From Wyeomyia smithii (Eukaryota > Arthropoda > Insecta > Diptera > Culicidae): DNA of 64,000 nucleotides. Positions 34,625-46,249 of the stretch are shown piece after piece; position 1 is the stretch's first letter, and every line of letters starts with the position of its first letter. The position numbers and the translations under genes were made by a program. The DNA lies in the NCBI RefSeq assembly GCF_029784165.1, contig NC_073695.1, forward strand, positions 215,377,493 through 215,441,492, given 5' to 3'. The notes under the pieces are model-generated. The model was not told the origin of the DNA and did not search any database. It saw only the letters and a list, made by a program, of their open reading frames with translations.

Positions 34625-37600
34625 ATTTCAAAAATTTCAAAATATTGAAACATTTCGAAAAATAACGAGCGGTAGTCCCAATTTTACGGTATTTTGAAGC
34701 GTTTTCTGGAGTTACTATAGATATTTTCTAGAACATTCCTGACGATTCCAACGCAAAGAGGTCAAACAAAACCATAAGGGTTACACTTAACTCATATTTT
34801 TCTGTTTATTTTTTATTTTATTTATTTTTTTTTATATTTTTCATTTCATTTCCTATTCAGATACAATTTAATTCAGTACAAATTTAGACACTGAATACTA
34901 AAGTTCAGTGGTTGAAAAATTACTGGAAAAAAATTTGACACTTCCGGAAGTATACGAAAGAGAAATAGATCCTGTCCATTCAACTCACCTTCTGGGTTTC
35001 AGTTCAAAATATCAAACCAAAAAAAATTTTTTTTCGTTTTTATTATGAGCCAATATTTCTCTGAACACAGTTCAGATTTCTTATGCAAATGAGATTGTTA
35101 TGCTCTGCGCCACTAGTTATGAGCTACTAAGCAATTTTTTATGAGATTAAATTTAACTATTTTCTGTCACTAACTTACACAGACGACAAAAACAAGTCGA
35201 GTATAAAAGCAACTATGCTTTTATTTTTGTTTTTTTTTTTTTTTCTAATGCTTTTGCGAATGCGATTGAACATACAAAGATGTTAATGTTTTCTTGCGAG
35301 AGGCATGAATACATTGCACTGTTACCATTTCAACTGTCACAAGCAATAAATTAAAACATGCTATTCACTAAAACTAAACGATTCGGGCTCAAACACATTG
35401 ATGCTGTTTTTTTTTCTTCTACCTGCCACCTGCTGTGTTCGGGAAAGTTATTCAATAAATAAATAAAACCTTTGATTTTCATCAGTCCTACAGTGTTCAT
35501 GTGCAGGTACTTCTAATATTTACCCAAAAGCAAAAAAACTGTTCCGTAGAAGAATAAGTAGCGAAAACCTGAAATCTGCCGAAATTGTAGCAAATAAAGA
35601 ACAAAACGAAAAGGCAACAGAATATGAAACTTGAAGTTTGTTCGGTAAACAGCAAATAAACAGTCCGCCTATGAATTCCGTACCTACACATATGATGAAA
35701 AGGGGCAAGCTGGACTTCGACTATAGCCTAGCATCGGGAATGGAATTCGCCATACATTAGCTGCTAATTTCGTTTCGATATGCTCACGTAACGTGCAAGC
35801 CCTTATCACGGGCTCCATCAGCCTCGACCAGCAGGCAAGGCTTATGTCATCATGTCTGAGGCAAGGTTTTCCGCATACCGTCCTTTTCACCTTTTTAAGA
35901 AGTTTTCAAAGCTCTCTGACCCTTTTCGAGAGCTGTTATAGTTGCCCGCTTTAAGCCGAAAAAAAACTCTTCCAACCTTTGTGACTTCCACGCTGCGATA
36001 AGCGAAATGGATGGAAATGTTGGGTTGGGGATGAGATTTTATTTTCTAAAAAAATAGTACGCGAAAACCCGTTTCAACCGGGCTCCACTAACCCCTTTCT
36101 CTTCGGGAACCAAAAGCCAAGGGAAATCTATTGAATATATAATCGTGGAAAACCCACTGTCATCAAAAGTTTCCATTCAATTTTGGCTACTAGAATAGCG
36201 TTTGTGTATTCTCATGCTAACCGCAGCAAAGTTTTCGCTAGAAAGGGGGGCGAAAATAAGATGAAAGGATTAAATTTGATTACGACGACAAATCGCCTGC
36301 AATATTTGGTTCGAGGCGTGTCCTGATCGGTTCTGTCTGGGCCACTAAAAATACCACGTACGCAGTATGCTGGTTTGGCTTTCTTGTGATTATTTAAGAC
36401 TTCTTGGGTTATAAATACATCCCTGCGTTGTCGTTGAAGGACGAAATAGAGCAACCGAAACAGATCGAAAAATAGATGAAAACTTGTCCCGGAGCGAAGC
36501 GACAAACACCATTTCTCTCTGCTTGGGACCATTCCAGCGTTAAACGGCTTTTATGATGGGGTTTTATTGCAGCTGAAAATCATAATATTTACCGCAATGG
36601 TTGGCACATGTCCTTTTTTCGTCTTAGCTACAGCTTTTGTCCGTCCATCCAATGGAATTGTGATATTTCTGTTGTAGCCAACGTTTGCCGTCAATTTCTG
36701 CGTAACTTATCGCAGTTTTAAATGTGTTGTTTTCCTTCATTGCTTCCACCGACAGCCCGAATGTCCTTTCGGTGTGTGCTTTCGCTGTCCTCCTGAGAGC
36801 GGAAAATATTTCCGACTTGGAACGAACCAATTTGTTGATCCGTGAAAGATATGGTAAATTGAACCAAGCATTTGCTGTCTTGTGTCTTCGTACCGGGAAA
36901 GTGGCAGCTTGGGGAAAATATTGACGATTCGAAGAAGACAGTGCCATAGAGACCGCAATTTTTTCCAGTTCATGGCGGCTTTCCAGGGGACAACGGCACT
37001 GTCCATTGTGGAGAGTGTAAGAATGCTGAGATCAAAGATAGTTTTACCGAAAGTGGAAAGAAACTAGATTCATGTGTTGAATCTGAATACGATTACAAGG
37101 ATGGTCGTTTGTCATCGGGATGGTTGCTTGTGTGTATTGCGGGCGGAAATATGGACATAAATAGGACAAATTTGATTTTAATATGCCTTGAAGTTACCCC
37201 GTTTCATGCATCTGCCTCGGAATGATAAATGAAGTTGATGTAAATGATGAGTGACATCGTGCGCCCTCAAATGTTTTTATCGAAGCAACTTCAACTCAAA
37301 AAAATACCGACGATAGATCTGGTTAGAATAAATTCAATAAACTCTAATTATTAACAACTAAGTTTTAACTTCAGCAGCATTTGGTACGGCAGAAAAAGTT
37401 ATTATTTGGTTGACTCCAGCGACTTCAATGCGCAAGTCGCCCTTATTTTCCCAACCTACAATTCTATGATTCCATCAATCAGACAATCGGATGTCAGCTG
37501 ACAGTCCGATTGCATTCAATAGCATTACCCGCAGCTGGACTTAATTTTCACGCCTTTCCCAAGAGTAAAACCCGATACATATACAGTCATCCGGAAACGC

Positions 37601-39139
37601 AATATTCTCCTGCATTCCAATTCAGAGCATAATGCTCAACCCATCCATGCCGACTGACAAAAGCCACCAGCGGCGTTACTTAGAAATGGGAATTAAATTA
37701 ACCATTAATACCGGTAGCTAAATGATTTCCCATAACAATTTCACGGCCGGCATATGTTGCTACTATGTTGCAACACCATACCAAGCCTTGAAAGCCTGCG
37801 CATAATTTCAAGCTCTTCAACCTGCAAATGCAACTCACCATTCTTGTTAGGCTCTTCCCGATCCCATCCAGTCCCATCCGATCGGAGCGCTTCCGTGTTC
37901 GATGGAGCAGCGGAGAAGCGCCGCAGCGAAAACGAGAGCCACTTTATTATTTCACCTTTCATCGCTGCACAACGCGCGGCTCACATTGACTTGCAACTTT
38001 TCCACAACATCAGCATCACAAAGCCCGCCGGCGGAGAATGCGTTACGCACCCTGGGATTCGCTTTTCTAAGCGAACCGCCGCACCGCCATCATGGAATTC
38101 ATTCAACAGAACCACGGTGTCTGGCGCTGGGATCCAAAAGGTGGCAACACTTGACAGCCGATGAGCATTGTGCAGCGCGTCCCGGCTTCCAGAGCTACCT
38201 GTGAATCGGCCGTGGCTAACCATCGTTCAATCAATTTTTCCTCGATCAATTGGCTTCAAAAGGCTGCACCGCAAGTACGCCGCCACACAGCGTGCGATTC
38301 ACGTGTGGCTGGGTTGCCTTTTGCAGCCAGCGCGGAATAAAGAATTGTGATACTCACAAAGGGCTGTGATTGCGTGCGGTGACACAAATCAATACTGATG
38401 AGTTTCTATTGGATTGCGTATGGTGGAGTTTCGTACAGTAATCTGCTAAAACAGAGTATTTTATCAATTGTTATCTGTCTAAACAGCTTATAAAATATTT
38501 TGGAGATTAAAGTTCTCATTCGCTTTCTGGATAGATACTCTAACGTATTGCCTAATGCAGTTTTATTCCTTTGTATCTTTAGATAATATATAAAATTGCA
38601 GGATGATTATTAAAACATTTTAAATACGAAAATAGGAACTGTAATTGGAATGGTGAGACAAATATGGGAGCGTTGTGAAAAATGTGTTGATTTTGCTGTC
38701 GTTGCCATTAGAGTAAGCCACAATTCCCCTCTGAAAATTTAGTTAACATCGAATGTCCATACAACGAATATATAAACATCAAACTTGGTGACTCTTTACT
38801 AATCTTCTAAAAGGACGTATGTATTTTAATATACATCAAAATTCTACGATGCTTCAAAGCTTAGAAACCTTTACTTGTATGGAAAAACTCCCTAGGAATG
38901 AGTTGTAGGAAATTGATAATGCTTTGCAAAAGAAAACTTATGAATTGAAGAAGTATATTTGGATAAAAAAAAAAGAATAATAAGACAACATATTTTCAAA
39001 CTGTTTTGAATAAAATTTTAAAAATCAGATAATAAACACCCAATTTTCCCCTAAAATTTTTTTTAACACTCGAAATTATTGCCAAACCACCAATCAATAG
39101 TTGATAATGTAGAAATGTGAGCAAATTTTTGACGTAAAA
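34625..39139. other. Unassigned sequence, no supported gene
   Basis: 34780-35480 is AT-rich with T-runs. 35690-37080 and 37740-38400 are GC-richer and could be host intron or regulatory DNA. The longest frames are 107 codons at 36624-36947 (minus) and 136 codons at 37754-38164 (plus). They overlap frames on the other strand, have no recognisable motif and look accidental. 38400-39139 is AT-rich with nothing seen. Confidence 0.35.
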
Positions 39140-39425
39140 CTACGTGTCTCAGGAAGTTCGGCTTCATAAGGCTGTTAATGAAAATCTAATAACGGAAAAA
39201 GAATGTGCAATTTCAAATGCTCATTAATCGCAGCATGATTAGTCAAACTATTGTACAATTGAAAATTGTCAAGCCTTGTTGAAACGCAGATTTCGACCTC
39301 TGATTGGCCGCTTAATGCTTGCCTTCTCTAGCACGGCCGACTTAATTATAAATATTATAAATTGGTAAGGTGCTATTTGGGCTATACACTCCTGCTTCTG
39401 CTTAAACCAATCATATCACTAGTGG
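39140..39425 (+). promoter_or_regulatory. Promoter-like repeated module, copy 2
   Basis: Same order as copy 1 (27005-27560): CTCAGGAAGTTCGGCTTCAT, TTGAAAATTGTCAAGCCTTG, GATTGGCCGCTTAATG, TAGCACGGCCGACTTAAT, then GCTATTTGGGCTATACACTC in place of the TATA block (a decayed TATA). Confidence 0.45.
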
Positions 39426-39529
39426 ATGACGACTATGACAGTCCTAACTAAACAGTTTCGGCGGGTGATAGTGGCTGTTTTCTGCTCCCATACGACACTG
39501 AATGCTAGTCATGCCTTGAAAAATGTTCA

Positions 39530-39800
39530 GCCTCAAATGTGCAAATAACTGTGCTATTGAAATTGTCAAACCTTGTTGAAACCCAGACTTTGATTAATAT
39601 GATTAACCGCTCAATGATTACCCTTCCAAAGACGATCGCCAGAATTGAATACCCAGTAAACCAGTAATGTACTACTTGGGCTATATAAGAACCTGTTTCT
39701 GCTCAAACCAATCATTTGACTATTGGATGGTCACTAGGACGGTCCTAACTAAGTAGCAGCGTTTAGCAGCAGTATTAGCGGGTACCAGCAGCGGTAGTTG
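39530..39800 (+). promoter_or_regulatory. Promoter-like repeated module, copy 3
   Basis: Shares TTGAAATTGTCAAACCTTGT, GATTAACCGCTCAATGATTA, then CTTGGGCTATATAAGAACCT with an intact TATATAAG, and AGCAGCGTTTAGCAGCAGTA downstream. It lies about 310 bp after the copy-2 TATA position, so copies 2 and 3 are a tandem pair. Confidence 0.5.
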
Positions 39801-40427
39801 TAACAACGGCAATACTTCTTTCTCTAGTAAAAAGTTACCACTGTGCGGTAGCGGCAGTATTAGCGATAGGTGCATTGGCCAGTAACTTAATCCAGTGAAA
39901 ATACGACATTTAGTAACACAAAAACGTTTTTGGGATACTGGCCGTTAAATTTTCAGCCCGGAAACAGCTTTCACTGTGTTATCAGAAGAATGCCTTATTT
40001 CCACCTGTCAGGGATAGCAAAGAGATGCGATCAGCATTACATCTACCACGAGTACCAGCAGCGGTAGCTTCAGCAAATACCTGTAGCAATAGTGGAGGCA
40101 GCAACGTCAGCGGCAGGTGCAGCTGCATTTCCTTTAGTAAAAATATCAGAAGGGTTGTACACAAAGCTCCGACCGCAAAGTTGACGTAGAACTGCATAAA
40201 GTGGTCTGTTTATTTATATTCTTGCATTCGAGAGTTATCAATAACAATAACTTTAACCCTACACAGAAAAAATATTAAAGAAATAATGTGATGACACTGG
40301 AAAGATTCAAAATGGCAACTGGAGTCGATTTACGGTCATTTTAAGTGTTGACTTCCGGTTCTTGAAAAATGGTCAAATACCAGCCGGAAACTCGTGTACC
40401 GGACCATAAATCGGTACCTAGAGACCG
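39801..40427. other. AGC-rich low-complexity and mariner 5' flank
   Basis: GCAGCGGTAGC-type repeats at 39780-40110, like those downstream of the first promoter-like module. The 5' TIR of the mariner relic was sought here and not found. Confidence 0.35.
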
Positions 40428-41314
40428 GAGGCACCGAGGTCAAGGCACGATCTGGACGAGTCTGTGAGAACTCCAGGGCTGAAAAAGATTATACGAGACC
40501 GGATTCGCCGCAATCCCGCCCAACCTGCACGGAAGCTAGCCAGGAACCTTAAAATGAACCGAGAATCAATCCGCCTGCTTCTGCGCAAGAATTTAAAACT
40601 TACACCGTACAAAAAACAGGTGGTTCATGGGGCTACCAAAGCTACAAAGGACAAGAGGTACCAACGGTCGCGGGAGTTGCTTGGTTTGCGCGCAGATGCC
40701 GAGATTATTTTTTTCGGACGAGAAGCTGTTCGTTTTGGAGCAAATAGTCAAACGCCAAAATGATCGAGTTTGGAGAGTGAGCCTCCAGCAAGCTGCTGCG
40801 GACAAGCTGAACGTTTCCCGTTTCCAAAATAAGACGTCAGTAATGGTTTGGGGAGCCATTTGCAAGAGAGGTAAACTGCCTCTTATTTTTATCGATAAAG
40901 GGGTCAAAATCAACGCAGCGTACTACCTGGACACGGTTTTGAATAAAAATGTTCTGCCTTAAGCTGAACTATTGTTTGAAGACGGTTACTATTGCTTCCA
41001 GCAAGATGGCGCCTCATTCCACACCGCAAAGGTTGTTCAGGCGTGGTGTGAGGAAAACTTGACCGATTTCATTTCGAAGAATGAATGGCCTCCGTCGTCT
41101 CCGGATCTGAATCCACTGGATTATTTCGTGTGGAGATACATGATGTCGAAGCTGAACGATTATAAAATAACAAATTTGGAGCAAGCGAATTATCACGAAA
41201 ATCTGGAACGAGATACCGATGGAGCACGTGCGCGCCGCTTGCGACGACTTTCCGAGACGTCTGAAGCTGGTTCGATCAGAGAAAGGTGGTGTAATACCGA
41301 GATATATTCTGTGA
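40428..41314 (+). pseudogene. Mariner-family (DD37D type) transposase, frameshifted
   Basis: Several frames make up one transposase of about 300 codons. The N-terminal DNA-binding part is in 40464-40690 (IIRDRIRRNPAQPARKLARN, MNRESIRLLLRKNLKLTPYK). The catalytic domain has the first Asp in FFSDEKLF (40627-40962 frame), then VWGAICKRGKLPLIFI, the second Asp in FQQDGASFHTAKVV and the third in SSPDLNPLDYFVW (40972 frame). Counting from the second Asp to the Asp of NPLD gives 37 residues between, the DD37D spacing of maT-like elements rather than the DD34D of classical mariner. After another frameshift near 41195 the end reads IPMEHVRAACDDFPRRLKLV to a TGA at 41312-41314. An in-frame TAA at 40960-40962 also breaks it. 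The enzyme would cut and paste the element at TA sites; this copy cannot. Confidence 0.85.
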
Positions 41315-41394
41315 AGTATCTTTATGAGTTACTGAATGAAGCTATGAAAGCCAGATTCAGATTTTCTTGTTATTCTTTGAAATATTGAGATTTT

Positions 41395-41423
41395 CCTGTG
41401 TGACCGGACTTTTTGTCACCCTG
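41395..41423 (+). repeat. 3' terminal inverted repeat of the mariner-like element
   Basis: TTTTGTCACCCTG followed by TA at 41424-41425; read in reverse it starts TACAGGGTGACAAAAAG, a typical Tc1/mariner terminus. It lies 80 bp after the transposase stop. Confidence 0.65.
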
Positions 41424-41528
41424 TACATGTTCTAAAATAACTCTTGAATGCCTAGACCGATTTTTTTCATCAAACTTGGTAAACGAGTTTCTTTCACAAT
41501 GTAGGTGGTCGTGATTTGTTGTGCATTA

Positions 41529-41693
41529 GGGGCCATCCACATACCACGTGGACAGCGCTGGGGGGGGGGGGGTGTGGCTTATGTCCACGGTCCATACAAT
41601 TTTTTTAGAATTTATATGGGCAGTTGTCCACGAAGGGCGAGGGGGGGGCTTAAAATCGTTAAAAATCTGTCCACGTGGTATGTGGATAGTCCC
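41529..41693. mobile_element. Harbinger-like MITE with 27-bp TIRs and TTA target duplication
   Basis: Ends GGGGCCATCCACATACCACG and, read in reverse from the right, GGGACTATCCACATACCACG, both continuing TGGACAG. TTA flanks both sides (41526-41528, 41694-41696). The 165-bp body has a run of 12 G near 41561. The TTA duplication and GGG ends suit the PIF/Harbinger group (inference). Confidence 0.75.
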
Positions 41694-42488
41694 TTATGGT
41701 AATATGTTAATTTGATTTAATGATTTTTAGGCTCTCGGTCATGTCCGGAGGTCGGAATTCGATGTCCGTGGACCGGAACATAATGTTGGATACCATTTTT
41801 TATACCTAAGATGGCTACTTCCGGTTTTATTAAAACAATTCCGATGGTTCAAATCCGTGAATTGGTGTCCGATATTTTGAAAATCAAGATGGCGACTTCC
41901 GGATTGTAGAATTCTGCGAAACTCGGATAAACTTCGCAACATTTTTCAATTCAATGCGATAAATTGCGTTTTCTAGAAATCGTGATATAAACTGAAAATA
42001 GTTTGAAAATCGATCATTCTACTACCCGGACCAGGTCCAGAAACTGGAAACCGGTATTCGACGCCGTGCCGGAATCCAAGATAGCAACTTCTAGTTTCTA
42101 AAAAGCTGTGAAAACTTTAAGAAAATTCAAAAATATATTCAGATATAAGTTTTTCCAGAACCTAAAACCGAAAATTGGTATTCGAAAGTTTCTCCCGGCT
42201 CTGGTTATGATTATGGTCCGGAATAAATCAACAAATCTAAAGGATAACAAGTCAAAAATCGGTCAACTTCAATTTGCAGTGTTATTTATACATATGCTCC
42301 AGTTGTGTGTGATGTGGTTTACGGGCTTGGGGAAACAAAGGGCCGTTTTACTTCAATTACCATCAACGGCAAAGCGTATCGCATTATCCGTGACATTTTA
42401 TTGCCTAAATTGGAAGACCCTAGAGCTGTCACCATTCATCTCCAGGACTAAAAATATTTCCATCTATACATTACTCAGAGGAGTTTAC
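41694..42488. repeat. Diverged mosquito middle repeat with CGACTTCCGG motifs
   Basis: Related phrases recur within it: AAGATGGCTACTTCCGG (41809), AAGATGGCGACTTCCGG (41884) and AAGATAGCAACTTCTAG (42080), each after a GGTRTYCGA-type stretch. Near 42310-42450 a coding-like run reads DVVYGLGETKGRFTSITING and KAYRIIRDILLPKLEDP; it may be a retroelement relic (LPKL is common near LTR-element proteases), not assigned. Confidence 0.4.
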
Positions 42489-42823
42489 ATACACACATAC
42501 ATACACACACAGATACACACACAGATACACACACACAGATACACACACAGATACACACACAGATACACACACAGACACACATAGAAACACACAGACACAC
42601 ACAGACTTTCGCAGACATACACAGACACACACAGACACACACACATACACGCGCACACACACACGTAAGCACACAAACACATAGACATACAAATACATAG
42701 ACACACAGACACACACACATGCAAACACACACACACACACACGCGCGCACACACACCCACACACGCGCGCACACACACCCACACACAAACACATGTGCGC
42801 ACACACGTACACACACAAGCAAT
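42489..42823. repeat. (CA)n-rich microsatellite, about 335 bp
   Basis: Interrupted CA repeats with AGATACACAC and GCGCACAC variants. The long minus-strand frames here (up to 135 codons of Val/Cys repeats) are artefacts of the repeat. Confidence 0.95.
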
Positions 42824-43459
42824 TCTCGCTGAAACCGTTCCACTGGTGACATGAGGTTTTTTAATAAAGATATTTTTATGTTTAAATGTCAATCATGGAA
42901 AAATGATAAAAAAGTTGTATTTTGAGCAAATCGTGAACTTTTTACCTATTTCTCCGGAATTTGTCTTTCAACTTTCTACAAGCAGCATGTTGTTTTTAAG
43001 AGGGAATATTACAGCATTCCTTTGAAGTAGAAAGAATTGGTTGCCATCTTAGATTTCATCAGAAAAACGTGTTTCTAACAATGGTGGCACCATTCCGGTA
43101 ATTCACTAATCGCGCTTAGCGGTTTTGCGATTTCGTTAATTTTTGAGCTGGTTAGCGGACTATTAGCGTCGCTTAAGTTTTGGACTTCGAAACGCTTATC
43201 GCTAATTCTCTTATTTTGTAGAGAAGCGAGAAAAAAATTATTCTCAAAAATTGTAACTCGCTGATGGGCCATCAGTGATGGCGTAAATAAAGTTCAAATG
43301 TTACTCCTCTCGTACATTGCGTCGAATGATGAACCTACCTCCTTTCTGTATGGACCCCACTGCGACTAGTTCCTTATCGACCTAATCATATCCTCCTGCA
43401 GGCTATCACTCTAACAGCATATGACGTGCTATAGTCTGTTATATTATCGAAGCTTCAGA
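42824..43459. repeat. Middle-repetitive non-coding sequence
   Basis: It begins with AATTCTCGCTGAAACCGTTC just after the CA tract. The same phrase occurs in reverse at about 45023-45062 and in the same orientation at about 61252. No gene seen. Confidence 0.5.
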
Positions 43460-43625
43460 CCAGTGGTTATTTAGTCTGGAGGGAAGTTTTGTGTGGAAGA
43501 GCCTGAGAATAAACCCACGCCTAAAAGTCCTTTTGCCAACGAATGGCTTGGTTCTACTGAGATTCGAACCTATCAACACCCGCTAGTCAAAGCGGACTCT
43601 GTAATCTTGCGGCTACGAACCTACC
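43460..43625 (-). mobile_element. tRNA-derived SINE, family C
   Basis: Minus-strand head at 43625: GGTTCGTAGCCGCAAGATTA, then box B TAGGTTCGAATCTCAGTAGA. Downstream are CAGGCTCTTCCACACAAAAC and TTCCCTCCAGACTAAATAAC. It differs from families A and B. One copy is in the window. Confidence 0.65.
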
Positions 43626-43864
43626 TTACTGCGGAAGTTACTTTGGAAACATTTGTTCCATTCAAACAACGATCAATTGTCTTAATTGTCTAGAATACCT
43701 CTTTTCGATACAAGTTCAAGCCAGTCTTTTTACTCTAGAATGTGGTTCCAGTCATCGTATAAGCCACAGGAGAGCAAGCTTAAGGTTATCTAGATTAAAT
43801 TTTTAGAACGCCAAAAATTTCTGCATATGCGCTAAAAATTACAGCAACTTCGGTTCTCCTTTTG

Positions 43865-43905
43865 GGGCCATCCACATACCACGTGGACAGATTTTTAACG
43901 ATTTT
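43865..43905 (-). mobile_element. Truncated second copy of the Harbinger-like MITE
   Basis: GGGGCCATCCACATACCACG continuing TGGACAGATTTTTAACGATTTT matches the right end of 41529-41693 in reverse orientation, then stops where the TIR element at 43907 begins. The other MITE end is missing. Confidence 0.65.
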
Positions 43906-43906
43906 G

Positions 43907-44654
43907 ATATACAATTCATTCTTTGACAACAAAACGATTGGGCGAACGGTTCTCAAGAAAAGAGTTAAATGTTCTAAGTGATATAAATATATATAAGAAT
44001 CAAATATTTATTTTCGAGTTTTATTATCTTAGGAACATATTTTTTTATGACATAGATACTTTACAGAACTAGTTTCACCTTATATTATATATACATCATA
44101 AGTAAATGATTCGTCATCTTTTGAAAACAGTTTCGTTTGTATCTTATTTTCTGAAATTGGAACAAAAGAGTAACACTTTTGTGTGGCAGCTATTATCATA
44201 GCTTTTTTGAAAATGTTGCTTCATTCTGTTACTCCTTGTTCAAATTATTCATATGATACCCAACTAAATGACATTTTTGATGAATTTTCATTACTTTTCT
44301 AATTAGACCAATCATACAATTCTTTTGCGCTTGTAATGGGATGTTCATGTTCTTTAGCTAAACTTGCATGTCCCTCCATTCGTTTTAATATGCCACCAAT
44401 TGCATCGCATGGGCCTTTAACATGAGAAGTCGCAAAAAAGCCACTCTGCATCGACGTTATATTTTGTTTTGAACTTGCAAAGACTTGCAAAGTTTTTTCT
44501 ATTTTTATATTGTGAGGCAGCTCCATCAGACGATAATATCGCTTTTTTCAACTCTATTGTTGTTTCAAAAAACTCATTTATTTGGCAATGAACACCTGAA
44601 CCGCGCTTGAGTTATTTATCCAGTCGTTTTGTTGTCAAAGAATGAATTGTATAT
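43907..44654. mobile_element. 748-bp TIR element with transposase relic
   Basis: The 31-bp termini at 43907-43937 and 44624-44654 are exact inverted repeats (starting ATATACAATTCATTCTTTGA). Inside lies a minus-strand transposase-like relic. The left flank is the broken MITE, so this element may have inserted into it. The target duplication is not clear. Confidence 0.6.
44299..44570 (-). pseudogene. Transposase-like relic (SDGAASQ ... FFATSH type)
   Basis: Minus strand. One frame gives AILSSDGAASQYKNRKNF followed by KYNVDAEW; after a one-base shift the next gives FFATSHVKGPCDAIGGILKR and ITSAKELYDWS, ending at 44299. The pair of blocks SDGAxSQ(Y/F)KN and (W)FFATSHxKGPCDxIGGxxKR is one I recall from uncharacterised, transposon-like arthropod proteins; the Asp of SDGA would suit a DDE-type nuclease (inference). 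The relic is under 100 codons of a presumably much longer protein. I cannot name the superfamily. Confidence 0.45.
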
Positions 44655-45079
44655 TTTTGATCAAGCATTCCAATGAACGTATGGTTTTTGCTGGAGAACC
44701 ATGGACAAATTAAGAAAAACGTGTATTTTCCGAAATATTAATAATTTTTCGAGCTCAAATTAAAAATAACTCGAAAACCGATGCCTTTAGAATGTTTACT
44801 ACCAAGAGCTTTTTAATTCAAAATGACTCTCTGCATCTTTTAAAATCATCAGAATACAAATATTCTGAAAAATGTTCAAATTAGAATTTTTCTTAAAAAA
44901 TTAATCTACCATGAAAAAATTATTTTTCATTTTTCAAAAATGGTCGATACTCGACCATAGGTCATTTGGCGCGATCTTGCTCTACTGTCAATTAATTGAT
45001 TACAAAAATATCAGTTTTGAAAGACCTCGTGTCACCAGTAGAACGGTTTCATCGAGAATTGCTCAATATTATATAGCAA
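44655..45079. other. Unassigned AT-rich sequence plus an inverted copy of the AATTCTCG repeat
   Basis: It contains CTCGTGTCACCAGTAGAACG then GTTTCATCGAGAATTGCT (45027-45064), the reverse of the phrase at 42821-42855. Otherwise it is featureless. Confidence 0.4.
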
Positions 45080-45203
45080 TAGGGTAATCGCTCCTATATT
45101 CATCTCAGTACCTATATTCATCTTATCACGCCTTTTTGATCAATTTATCGGCAGATTTTACCATATTTTCAACTATACTTTTTATCGACTGTTAGTTTAC
45201 TCA

Positions 45204-45659
45204 GGGGAGTTTCTTTCGGCTTCGCAGTCTTTAAAATGTGAAAAGAAAACGATATTTTTCTCTTACACCGACGTTTCGAATAATATATATTCTTTATCAA
45301 GGCTCTACAAGTAAATTAAGATCAAAACGATTTTGAGAAACAAATACATAAATTATGCACATAACATCATTACCGAGAGGACCATTTTCCTGTGAAGTGG
45401 TTCTTCGGCTAGAGCATTAATTGTCAAAACAGAAAGTAATCATCCTAACAGAACATCCAAAAATACATTAAATTAGCTAAACATGATATCAAATACAATT
45501 CATGCTTCTTACATTATGCAAATTAAAAAAAAAAACAAATTAAAAACTGTACACTTTAACGAAGCGGAACTCGTAGCACTCTCAATCATACTAAACCATT
45601 TTTTCCGTAACCAGCAACCTTGCATGCAAACTCTATTGCGCACAAGTTATGCTGTGTGA
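45204..45659. repeat. Left arm of the Penelope inverted repeat
   Basis: Reverse complement of 47903-48362 with only a few differences by eye (for example GATTTTGAGAAACAAATAC here against the reverse of GTATTTGTTTCTAAAAGTC there). It starts GGGGAGTTTC and ends GCTGTGTGA, and overlaps the last few codons of the endonuclease frame. Confidence 0.9.
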
Positions 45660-46249
45660 CACTCAGTGGAAGCTGTCAGCGACCGTTGACGTTTGCTGTT
45701 GTTCATTTCTGTACTCCGCTTGACGTGTTGCATGATTGCTGTATATGTTGTGCTTAAGCCTTCAACATCACTGCGTTTGTTTACCGTATGATCGTTCGTG
45801 ATAATGTGGCACATTTCCAACACGTTCAACGCTGTTTTTCGCCTATGTTCATCCAGGATACACACCTCATTCAACTTGAATGAATGGTTCTCGTCGATGC
45901 TGTGTTGGAGTAAAGCAGTGTTTTCCCTCAGGTGATGTATTTTGGCAATAGTAGATGGGCTGGTGGCATGTTCGTTTGACTTGAGCTCATCCAGTTTTTT
46001 AATGTTTGACCGGTGGTTGCTGATTCTTGTTTTGAGATGCTGTGTAGTGAGTCCAACATAGCACGCATCGCAGTTGGCACAGGGAATTTTGTAAATGACG
46101 TTGCTGCGATCTAATGTTGCGATCCGATCTTTGGTGTTCGTGAACAAATGGTTTATGGTGTGCTCATTACTGGTAGCGAGGGTAATTTCTGGGAAATCTA
46201 TACGCAGTGATTTCTTTATGCGTGCCGTTAATCTGTCGATGTAGGGCAT
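45647..46249 (-). pseudogene. Penelope C-terminal GIY-YIG endonuclease part
   Basis: The 200-codon frame continues the RT frame after a one-base shift near 46250 and ends at 45647. It contains the endonuclease signature VIYKIPCANCDACYVGLTTQ, then LKTRISNHRSNIKKL, and LEMCHI about 100 residues later carrying the conserved Glu. The CxxC pair (CANCDAC) is usual in animal Penelope endonucleases. Its known role is to nick the target to prime reverse transcription. Key residues are in place; only the frame is broken. Confidence 0.85.

Noticed and set aside
37754..38350. Cluster of overlapping ORFs of 60-136 codons on both strands
   Set aside because: Mutually overlapping frames in a GC-rich stretch with no recognisable motif; not supported as genes.
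42471..42892. Three long minus-strand ORFs (115-135 codons) rich in Val and Cys
   Set aside because: They are translations of the (CA)n microsatellite in three frames.
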